NCBI GenBank assembly: GCA_051294375.1
Contig: CM119263.1
Coordinates: 14,869,574-14,933,573, forward strand
From: Paraspadella gotoi
Lineage: Eukaryota; Chaetognatha
DNA: 64,000 bases
Reading direction: 5' to 3'
The position numbers and the translations under genes were made by a program. The notes beneath the pieces were generated by a model, which was not told the origin of the DNA, ran no database searches, and saw only the letters and a program-made list of their open reading frames with translations. Shown here piece by piece: positions 23,601 through 35,500 of the stretch; position 1 is the first letter of the stretch; each line of letters begins with the position of its first letter.

Positions 23601-26600
23601 AATTTTTAGGGTATTTTGAAGACATTTTTTATGAACTTCATTGACGAAAATTAAATTTAAATTGTCCTGAATGGAAGCAAAAAGTAACAACTTTTCTTTA
23701 GTTAACTCAAGATTTATGATCGTGTTTCCAACTCGGAATTGTGCAAAATCATTTGAAGCTTTTTCTATTCGACAGATCTTCCTTACAGCAAACACCGTTG
23801 CCCAAACTAGATCATAAAGTAATGCCTGGGATAAATTCAAAAAACTATATGATATTTGAGTTAAAATTTTTTCATCCAATTTCAAACCTTGATAATACAA
23901 TGTTTCAAACGTTTTCTTGCTGGTTTTGAACAGTAAACCCTCATTCTCCAGATGAATTAACAAGCATGAAACTTCTTTTTGGTCAACTTCAATTCCAAAA
24001 TCCCTTCCAAGTTTAATTATTAAATCATTTATTGATTTTCTTTGACTTGGGTTGTGACTCTCGTCAAAATACTCAGAGTATATGACATCATGCAACTTCA
24101 TGTAAAAATTTAATGAAATACAAATTGTATTTGCAATTATGTTATTGTTAAAACATATTATTTTTCTTCGCCTTTGCAAAATCATTAGCATTGACAAAAT
24201 TGAACTCTCGAGCAAATTCTCATGTTGTTGGTACAAACTGTTTAGTAAAATAATGTGTTTTTCATTAATTATCTTTTCAAGTTTACATAAATTATCAAAA
24301 ACAACCTGTTCAAGAGAAAGGGGCTCCTTCACATGTTTGAAGGCAAGTTGAGCATCAAGCTCCAAAGGGTCATCATAAACAGAAAAGACAATATGTTTTA
24401 GAAATTTCTGTAAAGCCACACATCTTTTAGCAAATAGTGACTGCTCATAAAAAGTATGTAATTTTTTGTCTAGGTGATTTAATACGGTTTGAACATCAAT
24501 TTTCATAATTGATTCTAAATTTATAAAATATTTTTTTACTTCGTCATAATCAGCCCTATATATTAGTAACTTGATTGAAACAGAATATTCAATGGTTTTT
24601 ATTTTTAAAACAAGGGAAACGACTTTTTCTAAAAAAGAATTTACATGAGGATTAGAAGTAAGTGGAATAATACAAATAGTTTTTTCTGATAAACAATGTT
24701 GAGTGATAAATTCTGAAAATATGCAGTTGTCTGTAAGGTCATGTTCATTGTTTTTTTGACTCTTATCTTTCAGGTGATGACAAATATTCTTTGACTCCTC
24801 ATTGAAGTAAATAAAGACCCGATGTTTTAGGTCAAATTGCCTGGAATGTACTAAACTCTTAGACAAGTCATTAATTAACAATGGTCCTGTTACAAAAATA
24901 TCCATCTTCTTTATGGTGATAGGAATGTTGCAAACACCAGTTTCAATTAAAGATAAATAATTTAGGTCACGACATTTCACTAACAGAGTATTCATGAATA
25001 TATCTGTTAGTTGATGGCAATAATTGAAATTTGCATACTTGAGCCTTGTAAATACATTGCCTATGAAATATGAAGATATATTTGAAAGATGAAAACAGCC
25101 AGAGCACGATAAAGTAGTTACATTAGGAAGCAATACGCCTTCAATTTGGTTTCTCATTTCGTTAATCACTGCAAAGAAACCGTCATTCAGTACTTCAAAA
25201 TTATCAAATACAACTTTTCTAATTTGCGACCACTGGCTGATGCTCTTCAATTGCGAAAAGTCTAAAGAGTGTGCAGTTTCATCCACATTTAATACTATAG
25301 GAACCTCAAACATTATAGAAAACTCTAATGTTAAACCAGCTTTGTCAAAGCTTTTTTCGCACGATTGAACAAATCTTGAGTCAAAGGCTATTTTTTCCTC
25401 ACTACTGTGCCAAAAACCAATCTCTTTGAACGTATTTAGTAATGATATAGTCACATTTTGAATCAAGGGGCCATCTACTGAAAAATCTAAGCTTTTCATT
25501 ATATTGAGTTGACGTGTGTTTTCTATTTCTACTGAAAAAGTTTGTTTCAAAGGTTCAGTATCATCCAGCATCTTAACTTCAACACACACGGTCAGGGTTT
25601 TGAATAGAAAATTTCTGACCGAGTTTATCTCACGAATACAAACATTTAGTGTGGATGTTGGAATTTTGACTCTGTTCCATGTCAGTGTGGATGAGCATTC
25701 AAGCGACTGTTCTTTGAGTTTTTGAAAAGATTGTTGAGTGTCTTGATTTAAAAGGCAGATTGAAACTTTATCGAATTTATCATAATTAGATCGACTACTT
25801 AAAAAATTAGTAACTGAATTGAAAGCTATTTCTATAGCGCATTGCCGAGAACAATTCATACCCCCGGGCGACAGATTAGGAAAACTTATAGTCCGCAAAC
25901 CATGATTCATTGCTAATTGCAAGGACGAGACATAACAGTCATAAAGTTGAGCCTTCTTGTTACTTATTTCATCATGTTTAGAATGATTAAAAACGGGACA
26001 TCTTACATGAATCACATTTGAAGCGAGAAGCTTGTATCCATTTGTAATAAAAGCATGTCCAACGTCAAGCTCATTTTCTAGAAATTCAATTTAAAAAAAA
26101 AAATAATAATTTCATAAACACTTAAATAGTTAAACACTTATAATTTTTTACCCAGAACCCGCGTAACCTCCTCTTCAAATTCAGGTCCTGCAGCATTGAG
26201 AACTTTTGTAAATAAAGTAGAACGGAGTGGGACAGAAGATGCGCTTAATTAAATAAATTATATAAGTGTCAGCAAAACTCATGAAATCAATTATTTCAAA
26301 TAAACAGGAATTTACCTTTGAGTTTGAAGGCATTTAGTATACCGCTTGTCGGTATTGGAAACAATGGCATCATCCTAAAACAGAAAATGCTTATAGTATG
26401 GCAACGGGGAGACATGTGTGATGCCCGGGGTGTGAGGAACTCCCGACAGCTGGCGCTCAGGGCTTTGGACCTGCAGTGACCACGAAGGCGGGCCAAAATT
26501 GAACACTTTTTATAACTTCTAGTTCTCTCAAAAAATGTCTTTTTTTCTTCTATTACTAAATCGATTTTAAATGCAACTTTTTGAATTCATTCAAATGACA

Positions 26601-27358
26601 AAAAAAAAATTTAAATTTTATTTTTTAAGAACGGATTCCTATAGAGCTTGAAAAGTTAAATGAAAGTTAGTACTACAATTTTTCAAATTTTGACAATAAA
26701 TTGGTTAAAAATAGAAAAAACCTTAAAAAATCATCATCAGCATCATCATTGGCTGAATTTTATAGTTTTTTTTCATTAATAAAACAAACAAAAAATTTAA
26801 AGAGTTGTATATATGGTGGTGGTTTTCACGCAATCTTTAACTTTGTTTTGTCTTTAGACTTAGCTTTGTTTTGATGCTCCTGTATGTACTGAATCAACCT
26901 TGTTGAATTCGAAATAAAACGCATATATATATAGTAGTCATAAAATAATCTTTAAATGCTTCCGTGCGCTTATCAATAAGCTAAATTTTTAAAATTATTC
27001 TTATTTTCAATTTCTCTAACAGTCACTTAAGCATTAGTTATTTGAAAGTTGCGGTCCATGGACCACCCCATGTCACTGGCGTGTTTAAGCCGACATCATC
27101 ACACTTTAACCAGCGTGAGCGTAAGGGGATTGAACCCAGATCTCATGGTGGGTGAACGAGTACTTAGCAGTCCAAACCAAAGGGACGAACTGAGTTTCAC
27201 CAAGCTATACGGGAGGCGAATTTAGGATTCGCCACAATAGACCTTTTTTTCACTTCATTAACTAGTAAAGCCATTCAAATCCATACCGGTCTTTGGGTGA
27301 TGTCACCGATGACAAATTGTACTTTTCGAAAAACATCCGACAAAGGCAAATAATCCAT
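17682..27358 (-). CDS. Giant macro-LRR-Roc-COR-TIR protein (2,872 aa)
   Basis: Exons on the minus strand: 27358-27287, 26374-26316, 26243-26152 and 26077-17682, all GT-AG and in phase. The start ATG (27358) follows an in-frame TGA. Domains by approximate residue: macro domain 10-185 (GDIT, DAIV, NAAG, AFITNGY, VIHV, SFPNLSPGG); degenerate LRRs near 400; a long unassigned middle; a clear LRR block 1540-1820; Roc GTPase 1855-2000 (P-loop GLGGSGKT, switch DFAGQ, G4-like THKNQ without the usual Asp); COR to about 2290; a weak TIR-like stretch 2360-2470; TIR 2480-2610 (FLSYCW, WLDIEQIDRG, SKNCIMEF with the conserved Glu). Macro domains bind or remove ADP-ribose. TIR domains oligomerise and some cleave NAD. 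Roc-COR is a dimerising GTPase module. An intracellular NLR-like or NAD-linked sensor is inferred. Nearly all coding lies in one 8.4 kb exon, unlike the neighbours. Confidence 0.9.
26395..26500. repeat. SINE family B fragment in the macro gene intron
   Basis: Shares GCCCGGGGTGTGAGGAA and AGCTGGCGCT words with the fuller copy at 52245-52447. It lies in the first intron, 20 bp upstream of an acceptor. Confidence 0.6.
26815..26932 (-). repeat. SINE family C 3' tail, near-identical copy
   Basis: Reverse complement of the tail at about 49735-49830, with almost no differences over about 100 bp. That indicates a young family. The tRNA-like head is missing, so this is a 5'-truncated insertion. Confidence 0.75.
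27055..27240 (-). repeat. SINE family B, tRNA-related
   Basis: Contains GGGGATTGAACCC, the complement of a polymerase III box B (GGTTCAA), and ends with GGCGAATTTAGGATTCGCC, as does the copy at 52245-52447. It lies only about 45 bp from the first coding exon of the macro gene. Confidence 0.65.
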
Positions 27359-27899
27359 TATAAGGTTGGATTCTCACATCATTTGAATGTTTTGTTTTTT
27401 TTAAATGTCGATCCTGTTCGCCGACGATCGGGTTTTCGCGTTCAGTTAAAGCTTAAAAGAGAAGACACGAAACCAAAGGTTGTTCCGATCTCGATGACAA
27501 AAATACTGGCGGTTGTTGTTGTGGTTGTTAATTTTGCCAGAGATCGGGCGTTTCCTCGAGTTGAAAAAATAAATCGCTTTATAACGAAGATTGTAGCTTT
27601 GGGAAATCGGGAGAGACCGTAAATAAAAATGTTATTAGAATTGATCGATTAGTCGCCGTTTGGATTTGATAAATAATTGGCTCAAAAATATAAACCTTGA
27701 CTAGGAATAATGTAATTAATGAAAATGTAATGATTCTCACTGAGCGATAAATATTTGTATCCATCGATTTTTTTTCCCCGACTTCCCACCTAAAAGTTTG
27801 GGAGACTTTGAAGTTTGGTTGACACAAATGTATAGATACCTAAATTTTATATACAAAATAAAATATCCTGTCCTCACATCTCAAAATCTGTCCTTTTCT

Positions 27900-28110
27900 C
27901 AAAATTTTCTTGGTGACTCTCTTTCTCCCTCTCTCTCTCTCTCACATTTCCTGTAAAGTTAAAATTTTTGTCAAATCACAAGTGCTGAAAAAGACGAAAC
28001 ATGTCAATCGTTACAAATAAAATCGTTGTTTGAAATAATCAAATTCTCTCTAATCCACAAACGCAACGAAAGAAAGGATTTCACATAAAACAAAATAAAA
28101 CATATTCATT
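27900..28110 (+). mobile_element. Penelope-type terminal-repeat relic with degenerate hammerhead core
   Basis: A CT microsatellite is followed by GTGCTGAAAAAGACGAAACA, which looks like a hammerhead core with most of stem II deleted. The downstream sequence (ACAAACGC ... AAAGGATTTCACATAAA) matches the relic at 47190-47380. Called by similarity to that copy. Confidence 0.5.
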
Positions 28111-28260
28111 GTGCATGTCATAAAAGAAAAATTATAATCATAATTTTTTTCTGAATTTGCTAGAAAAAAACCTTGAAGCCTTTTCACTAAATGATAAATG
28201 CTCGCTGCTACCAAAATACTTCCAAAATAATTTTTCAATGCTAAATGGCGTTCTCGGGTT

Positions 28261-28266
28261 TTTATT
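28261..28266 (-). promoter_or_regulatory. Candidate polyadenylation signal of the CNGK-type channel gene
   Basis: Minus-strand AATAAA about 116 bp beyond the channel stop codon. Confidence 0.5.
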
Positions 28267-28381
28267 AAATTTTCACGTATTTATTAAACTTCTAGTATTT
28301 CAGATTAGACAATAACAAAAGGTTTTTTTTTAATTCACAAATACAACGATATTTAGTTTTTGTCGTCGTTCTCTAATCTAG

Positions 28382-29532
28382 TCATAAACGTCTGCTTTCG
28401 CTGTTTTCGTCGTGATCTTCGTCTTCGGTTTCCCGCCCAACGCACCAGGCGCATTTCGAATCCATGAGGGTGACGCCAAGATTAAGCGCCTGGGCGTGGG
28501 TGGGGCAGCGCCGAGAGGCGGGACACGTGACGACCAGGTTAAGCTGTAGGTCTGAACTGAATTCGCGCCCCTCTGTTGATCGAGGGACTGACGCCATATG
28601 TCGGTTTAGGTTCAACTCGGAGTTATTATCCACGAACCTGAACAACAAAAATTAAATGGAAACAAATCAAGCAACCTTAGTAATTAAGGTGCAAAACATA
28701 AAAACTGAATATTAGGTGAAGCGTCTCATTAAAAGTGTACTTTCTCCTTATTTTCTATTTTATACGCATCTCCTCTAATTTTCTTTCCTCGCGCTTTTCA
28801 ATATCGCTTAAAAAGTTTATGACATAATCAATATTCTTCCATTCTCTTGTCTTAATTTATCGAAATTATTAAAGGCGTTATTTTATTGACTCAATTACTG
28901 ACTCGACTATCGATCGTCATTCGATTGTCGCCTCAGGAAACTCACTCTTCTGGAGAATCGGGCTTCAATGGGCGAATGTCGACGAAGCATCGAGCGATGT
29001 TTCGTCGCGGGTTCAAACAAAAAACAGCCGGGGCGAAGGTATCCTCTAGATTCGTAAGAGGAATGGTCTTTGCCTTCACAAGAGAGTTGATCTTCTCCCA
29101 GGCCAAGAAACTGTGTGACAGACAAAACTCCCAATTTTCAGCCATTTTTTTTTCATTCGTTGACCCTCATCGCAAATACCTCATGATCTGATTCCTCCCG
29201 AAAGCGTTCAGCTTCGTCAGCAGACACTTTTGAAGGTTGTACCACTGGGCGAGATATAGGATCTTGAGATGCTCCTTTCGATCGAATCCCTCGGCTAGTT
29301 CGAGACTGAGATCGTCCTCGGGAACGGGGATGTTCCAACCTTGGCGCCTTCTGACGGAGATGACAGAACTTCGGCACCGGGAAAGCGAACGGCCGCCGAG
29401 AGAGTCCGACGCCGAGATCTCCGGCACGTAGTTGCTGAAGGTAATGCGCCGCCGTTGAACGCTGGCACCGTGACGCTTTCGAAACGAGGACGCCAACGAG
29501 GGCGCCCGAGAGGTCGCCAATTCTTTTCCATA
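28382..29532 (-). other. Channel C-terminal tail (three exons)
   Basis: Exons 29532-29180, 29110-28946 and 28637-28382, joined in phase. They encode a Ser/Arg-rich stretch, a segment around LAQWYNLQKCLLTKLNAF, and a last exon with cysteines spaced C-x5-C and C-x2-C (TCPASRRC, CAWC) before an acidic end (ETEDEDHDENSE). The cysteines could form a zinc site. I do not recognise this tail from described CNGK proteins. A separate small gene is less likely because every join is in phase with the channel. Confidence 0.65.
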
Positions 29533-32500
29533 CTACATGAGAATAGTTTTCTTTCCTTATTGCTTCGAGACTTAAATGAAAGTTATTATTAAATTCGATC
29601 TTGTCACGATTTAAAAAAAAAAAAGATTCACTAATAAGCCCTAATAAGTCTAATTCCAACCACCTTTGGCACAGGCGACAGCACCATCGGCGAAACTCGG
29701 TTCTTATTCAAGTCGCTCTCTTCACTTCCGCTTTCTTCCTGCGTAGGCAATTCGAGTCCATCTGCTACTATCTTTTTAAACTCATTCATCGCAGCCGCAT
29801 CTTTATCGCCTTCGAATTTCTCCTTTTTGATGTCCATCTGCAGCATATGACCAGCGAGAGAGTAGATCACGTGACCAAGCGATGCCAGAGATAGGCGATA
29901 GACCACCACCACGGTTTGCGCTATACAGTCGTAATCGGCCACGCGAGGGTACTGATACAAATTTAGCAGGATAAAGCTATCAAAATATTTCGTTTCCGCT
30001 ATAAACAAATGTAAAAAAAAATCTTAAATCCATAATAATTGACAAACAGTACAAGACTGCTACCTCCGAAGCTTTAACAACAGGTATCTAAGGATTCGAA
30101 CGAACCCGTTTGTTCATTTTCATTTTTTGCATAATTCGAGACAACCATCTTGGCTAGATTTTACTCTTTAGGGTCTTTTATGACTGCATTAATTTAAGAC
30201 ATCGACAATCGCAACTAAGCTAAGTCATAAAATTAATAATAAATTATGAAACAAAACAAAAAACAAAAAAAAACAACCTGTAATGCAGACTTTCTCTTAA
30301 ATCTCTTGGGATCGTGAGCCAAGACCACGTTTCGAGGCTCCACCTTGTATTGCATCTTTTTCCACGTGACGACGGCGGAACCAGAGACGACGTAAATCAC
30401 GTGATCGTCCAAGTCACCGTGAGAAACCAAAAAATCGCCGGGGAGAAATATCTTCTCCTCCACGAACAAAGATAAGTACTGTGAGAGGCAACAGGGGGTA
30501 GGGTAAAAAAACAGCCAAACTCTGTTCAGTGGTGTCTCGGCGACCCCATGAGATGACTTCCGTCAAGAAGATCAATCCAACCACTTGACTTCTCCCGATC
30601 TCCCTCTCTTCTTCTCTTCGCCTTTTGATACTTCTTTGTCACTTACAATTGGGACCAACTCCAGAGATAATATAAAATTTCGACTAATAGCAAATTTTTT
30701 TTAGTTTTCTTGACTAAATATTTAAGCAATCATTTTCAAAAAAAAAATTACATTATACGTTTTGATTAATATATTAAATATTACTTGTCTTTTTTCACTT
30801 TTTAAAATTTTTTTTTTGAAATCTTACAATTTTTTGATGGATTCTGATAGAGCATAAAAAGTTAAACAAAAAACATAATTACAGCTTTTAAAAATTCTAA
30901 GTGAAAATAAAAAAAAAAAAAAAAAAAAAACTAATAAAATTATTGAAAATTTTTTTACGGTTTTTCTTATTTTTGACTCACTTATCATGAAAATATTTAA
31001 AAGAGAATTATACTTTGTGTAGACAGTTTTTTATGAGCTATCTGAATCTAAAAATTAACAAAAAAAATTTTGGCCTTTCCTATCTATAAATAAATATTAA
31101 AAGTTAATTACTAGGGTATAGAGCCATATAAGAATTGTTTTGTCCATTGAAAGTATACTTCAAAATGTATAAATTTTCGTTTGAGCATGTAATCATTCTA
31201 AATTTACTTACACTTGAAACTTCGAATTAGGAAGAGAAGGGAATATACGGGTATCCGTGGCGAAGGTCAACTCATCAGGTCGCGGAATCACCAGAAAACT
31301 ACCGAAGGACAAATAACTTTTTTTTTAGTAATTTCGCACTTTCAGAACGTTCCTATCGATGGCGAGGAGCGAGGGAATCTGTCTCAAAAAGGGCTTGCAG
31401 AGCTTATAGTTTATTTCTTGACGCAGAGTGACGTGCAAGTCGGCAAAGAGATCCTGGATGGTATCATTCGTGTCCTGATATCCATCGAGACAGATTTGTA
31501 CGAAGGATACAACGGATTCGTAGAGCCCGGGAGAAAGCTGCAAGCTATGAAGGCCTGCCTTGAGGGCCTCCATTTCGCGATCGTTTCGTTCTTCGCGAAG
31601 CACTTGAGTGTAAACTGCCGACAGTACCTTTAGGTAGAAGATGGAATTAGTGATGATAATACCACAGACGAATTAAAGCTGTTCCCTTCGCAGCGCCTCA
31701 GTGGTTTTAGTGGATTAATGCACCATCCCAATGCGCGTCCCAAAGGTTTAAATGATGAAAGTAGGATGGACTAGGATGGACCGGGAATCCCGACCGGACC
31801 CATGGACCTGCCCTCAGAACATAAACGTTGCGGGCGGGGCGCCCTGTAAAACCAGCCTCTTCTTTTCAGCGATGCTTTCTCTCCTAGTTTTTTTTTTAAA
31901 TACAAATAATGTGAACCTTTAAGGGTTTTTATCCCTTTTCCCTTTTGATTCTGATATGAGTAATAATTGTCGGGATTTTATATTCTTTTTCTATTAGTTT
32001 TGTTTTCTTTATTTTGTTTGCTTTTAATTAAAGTTTTACTTTTTTCATCCCTTATTTTTAAGCGTCTTCCGTTTTTTTTCCTTCAATATGATTTTTCTCA
32101 ATTGTAACATTTCCTGTGACGATATCCCTTCACCCGAGATACTTAAATGATGGCTCATTTTGAAGCCCACCGTCTAGCATTTTTAAATCGATCAATTTTT
32201 ACATAATTCTAATAAGTCTTTAGTATTAACTTCTTTGCCCCAAAGAACTCATATTTGTCGATATAGTATGCAAAATGTAGCAATATGTGGTCTAGAATTC
32301 ATATTCGTTTAATGCTTAGGTGCTTAGTAACTTTTCAAAATAATGAGATGATTTTTTTATAAAATAAAAAATACTGTCCTTCAGAGACTTTGTTCTTTTT
32401 TTACTACATAAGAACAATTTTTAATTGTGTACGTATTAATTGTAATTAACTTTTTTTGTTTTTTTTTTTCCTCTATTTTATTATGTTTTCGTTTGCTCAA

Positions 32501-35500
32501 ACTTAGTCTATGTTTGTTGATGATGATTGTACTGAATCAACCTTGTTGTATTCGAATAAAATCACATATATTATTCCTGTCCAGTTTTCACCTGTGCCTG
32601 CAATTCACAATTGACAATGATGCAGGATATAACCATAATACACAAGAGTGTCATCTCCATCTCATTATGTGCTGTGATGTCACCAAATCCAGCACCAATA
32701 GCAACGGAGACGACGAAATTGAGCGCGACCATGAAAAGGTCAAATTCGTTCTTCACAGTATTTGACTAGATTAAATAAAGAGACAATAAAGAACGTTATA
32801 GGAAATCTTGCACGTTTTTATGTTTACCCGAGTTGAATAAACAGTGTTAACCCAGCCGTTGATATCACAACGAGTCATATCGAGACTGTTTCGACACCCA
32901 GCTAAAATCCAAATGACGGAAAAAATGCTGAAAACAGTGAAAATGATGAGTAGGACGCGTATGCCGTATTTAACTTGGAGAATCTTCGTGTTAAAAGGTT
33001 GCGCCTGCCGGGGCAGTTGGAATAATTCGTTGCTGCGTATCAATTGCAACAAGATAGTGACCAATGGTAAAGCAGTCAGCAGTCGAATTCCAATGTTTTC
33101 CGGCAGAGAGAGATCGTCGCGTGACCCCAAAACATTCCACTTAAAGTCTACTGCGAGCCAGACAGGAACGAGCGAAAAAACATCCAAAGGAAATTGACGG
33201 AAGGTTTTGAAGTAACGTCTATAAACTTTAAATGCCTCGACAATAATGCGACCCGAGTTTTTGTCTACGTAACCAACGTGGAGACGAATTATCATTTCTA
33301 TAATAGTGATAAGTGTAGAGAGGACCTTGGGGAAAAAAAAACCGAATAATTCCATCATTTCTTCTGTAATACATACTGTTGTCCACTCTTAATTAGCCAT
33401 AGCCGATGAAATTTAAATGCTAATGTATGCAGTATGTATCATGAGCATAGATTATAGTATTAAAATTTTTTCTGAGGGTACTATCCGAATTAAAATCATG
33501 AAATCTTGAAATTTTTTATGGATTCTGATAGAGCATAAAAAGTTTATCAAAAAATATAATCACAGCTTTTAAAAATTCTTACGTTTTCTCAGTAGAAAAT
33601 TAAAAAAACTGATAAAATCATCAAAGGATAATGATGATGACAATTTTTTATAGTTTTTATTATTTTTGACCTACTTATCATAAAAAATATTTAAAAAAGA
33701 ATTTTACTTCGTGTAGACAACTTTTTATGACCTATCTGAATCTGGTCTTAAAATTAAAATTTCTTAAAATGCATGTACTCACTCTCGGATCTGCTTACAG
33801 CAGATTCCGATGTCTATAATTCACTTTGTCGGTCCCTCGGTCCGCCCCCCCCAATCTTGTCGGGAATTCACTTATATCATGTCAGAACATCGAATTATGA
33901 TAAATTATCCAAAAAGAATGATGTCCGTCCGTCTGTCTATCTGTCTGTTCGTCCGTCCATCCCACCTTAGCAAAAAACACCAATTACTCGTGATTTGATG
34001 GAGGGATTGGAAATCAAGTTTCAATTGAATCGTTCGAGTGGAAATGAGGTAAAATGGAAAAAAACAAAAAATATATTTCACTATTTGAACGCCAACTACT
34101 CATGAGTGAATGGGGCGATTGACTTCAAATTTTGTATGAGAGTAGGAAAGTGTGTGATTGAGCAGGAAATAAAGTTTCGATGGAATCGTCCAAGTGGAAA
34201 TGAGTTAAAATGGAAAAAACAAACAATCTATTTCACTATTTGATTATGCTTCTTTTTCTTTTTATTTTAAATGTAAATTCAAGCTGTATTAATTAATTAT
34301 TAATAAATAAGTAATTAATTCTTTATTATTTGTAATTAATTAATTAATTAATTTTGTGATCGAGATTGTTGTTTTGTGATTGAGAGGCGAGACAAAGAGG
34401 AAAAAGATTTTGACATGAATAAAAAAAATTAATTAATTAATTAATTATCTGACCAGCTGCTTACTGCTAATGATCGTGGGCAGATCCGGCATTGTTGCTC
34501 AAACTTGTTTTTAAATAAACATCATTGCTGTTATTAGTCTGTCATGCTTCTTTTTAAGGGCATCATGAATATTGGACATTAATAATCACCTGAATGATAT
34601 TGAAGAGAGTAAAAAATAAGCGTTTATTCTTGTAACTACGATCCGCGACATGTATAACGACACAATAAATCACAGATCCAACAAACATGACCCACTTGAA
34701 TAAAATTGCAGATAGAAAGAATATGTTGACATGGCTTTCACTTGGGTGAAAAATAACTCTTGCATATTTAAATCTTTTTGACCGTTCGGAAAGGCTGACT
34801 TTCCCCGTCACGCGTAACGGCCGCGACGACCAATGATGCCGTGGCTGTTCCTCTTTCTTCTTCTTTTGAATTTTTTGTTGTTGGATAAATGTGGTGATGG
34901 AAGCTTTTGTCTTGTGAACTTCCTCGTGGAGAGCCTCAACCACAGCTGCAAATGAGCTTCCAGCATCGGTCGAGAGAAGATTGTTTATAACTTCCTAATT
35001 ATTAAAAAATGGGACTGATTATTAATCACATCTTTAATTATTATTTACGAGTGAACCATCATGTGAGACAAAGTAAAACGTTCGCTAAATCAGATAATGT
35101 AAAATACCTGATGGAGGACAAATATTGAGGATGGAACAAATGCAATGACGTTTCCTGTCCAAAATTCTAAATCATGATTTCCTGAAATGCCAAGAACGGC
35201 TCCAGGGCGGAGGAAACCCAAGGATCCAGTATCTTCGCCGACTTTTAATCCGTTCTGTTGGTGGCTGGTTGAATTTTTAACCTCGTTTCCTGGGAACAAA
35301 ATTTATAACTAACAAAAATACGATTTATAATTACAAAAAAAAAAAAAAAAATACAGGAATTAATCTATATGTTGACCGTTAAAATCAAAATTAAAACTAC
35401 AAATTAATTGATAATTCTTTAATTTTGTTTTCACCTTCATCCTCCGCCGATGAGGCGAGGGAGACCATTTCAAGCGCCGCCAGTTCTTCCTGTGACGTTG

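Larger units (their letters stand above)
27359..28381. other. Spacer between the channel gene 3' end and the macro gene 5' end
   Basis: Both genes are on the minus strand, so this holds the channel 3' UTR and the macro gene promoter. It also contains a Penelope terminal-repeat relic (27900-28110). Open frames at 27293-27622 (+) and 27579-27827 (-) show no domain. Confidence 0.5.
29664..34994 (-). other. Channel unit IV
   Basis: Exons: 34994-34590 (linker with a Lys-rich QKIQKKKKEE stretch, S1), 33325-32828 (S2-S5, with the CNG-type words LHVGYVD and FPLDVFSLVP), 32765-32592 (pore GAGFGD, S6), 31627-31340 (C-linker, exactly 96 codons as in unit I), 30478-30278 and 29951-29664 (binding fold). 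The filter GFGD is compatible with potassium selectivity. The fold keeps GDFLVSHGDLDDHVIYVVSG but its cassette is replaced by a basic stretch (HDPKRFKRKS). The 33325 boundary uses the acceptor TTTTCCCCAAG. Confidence 0.82.
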
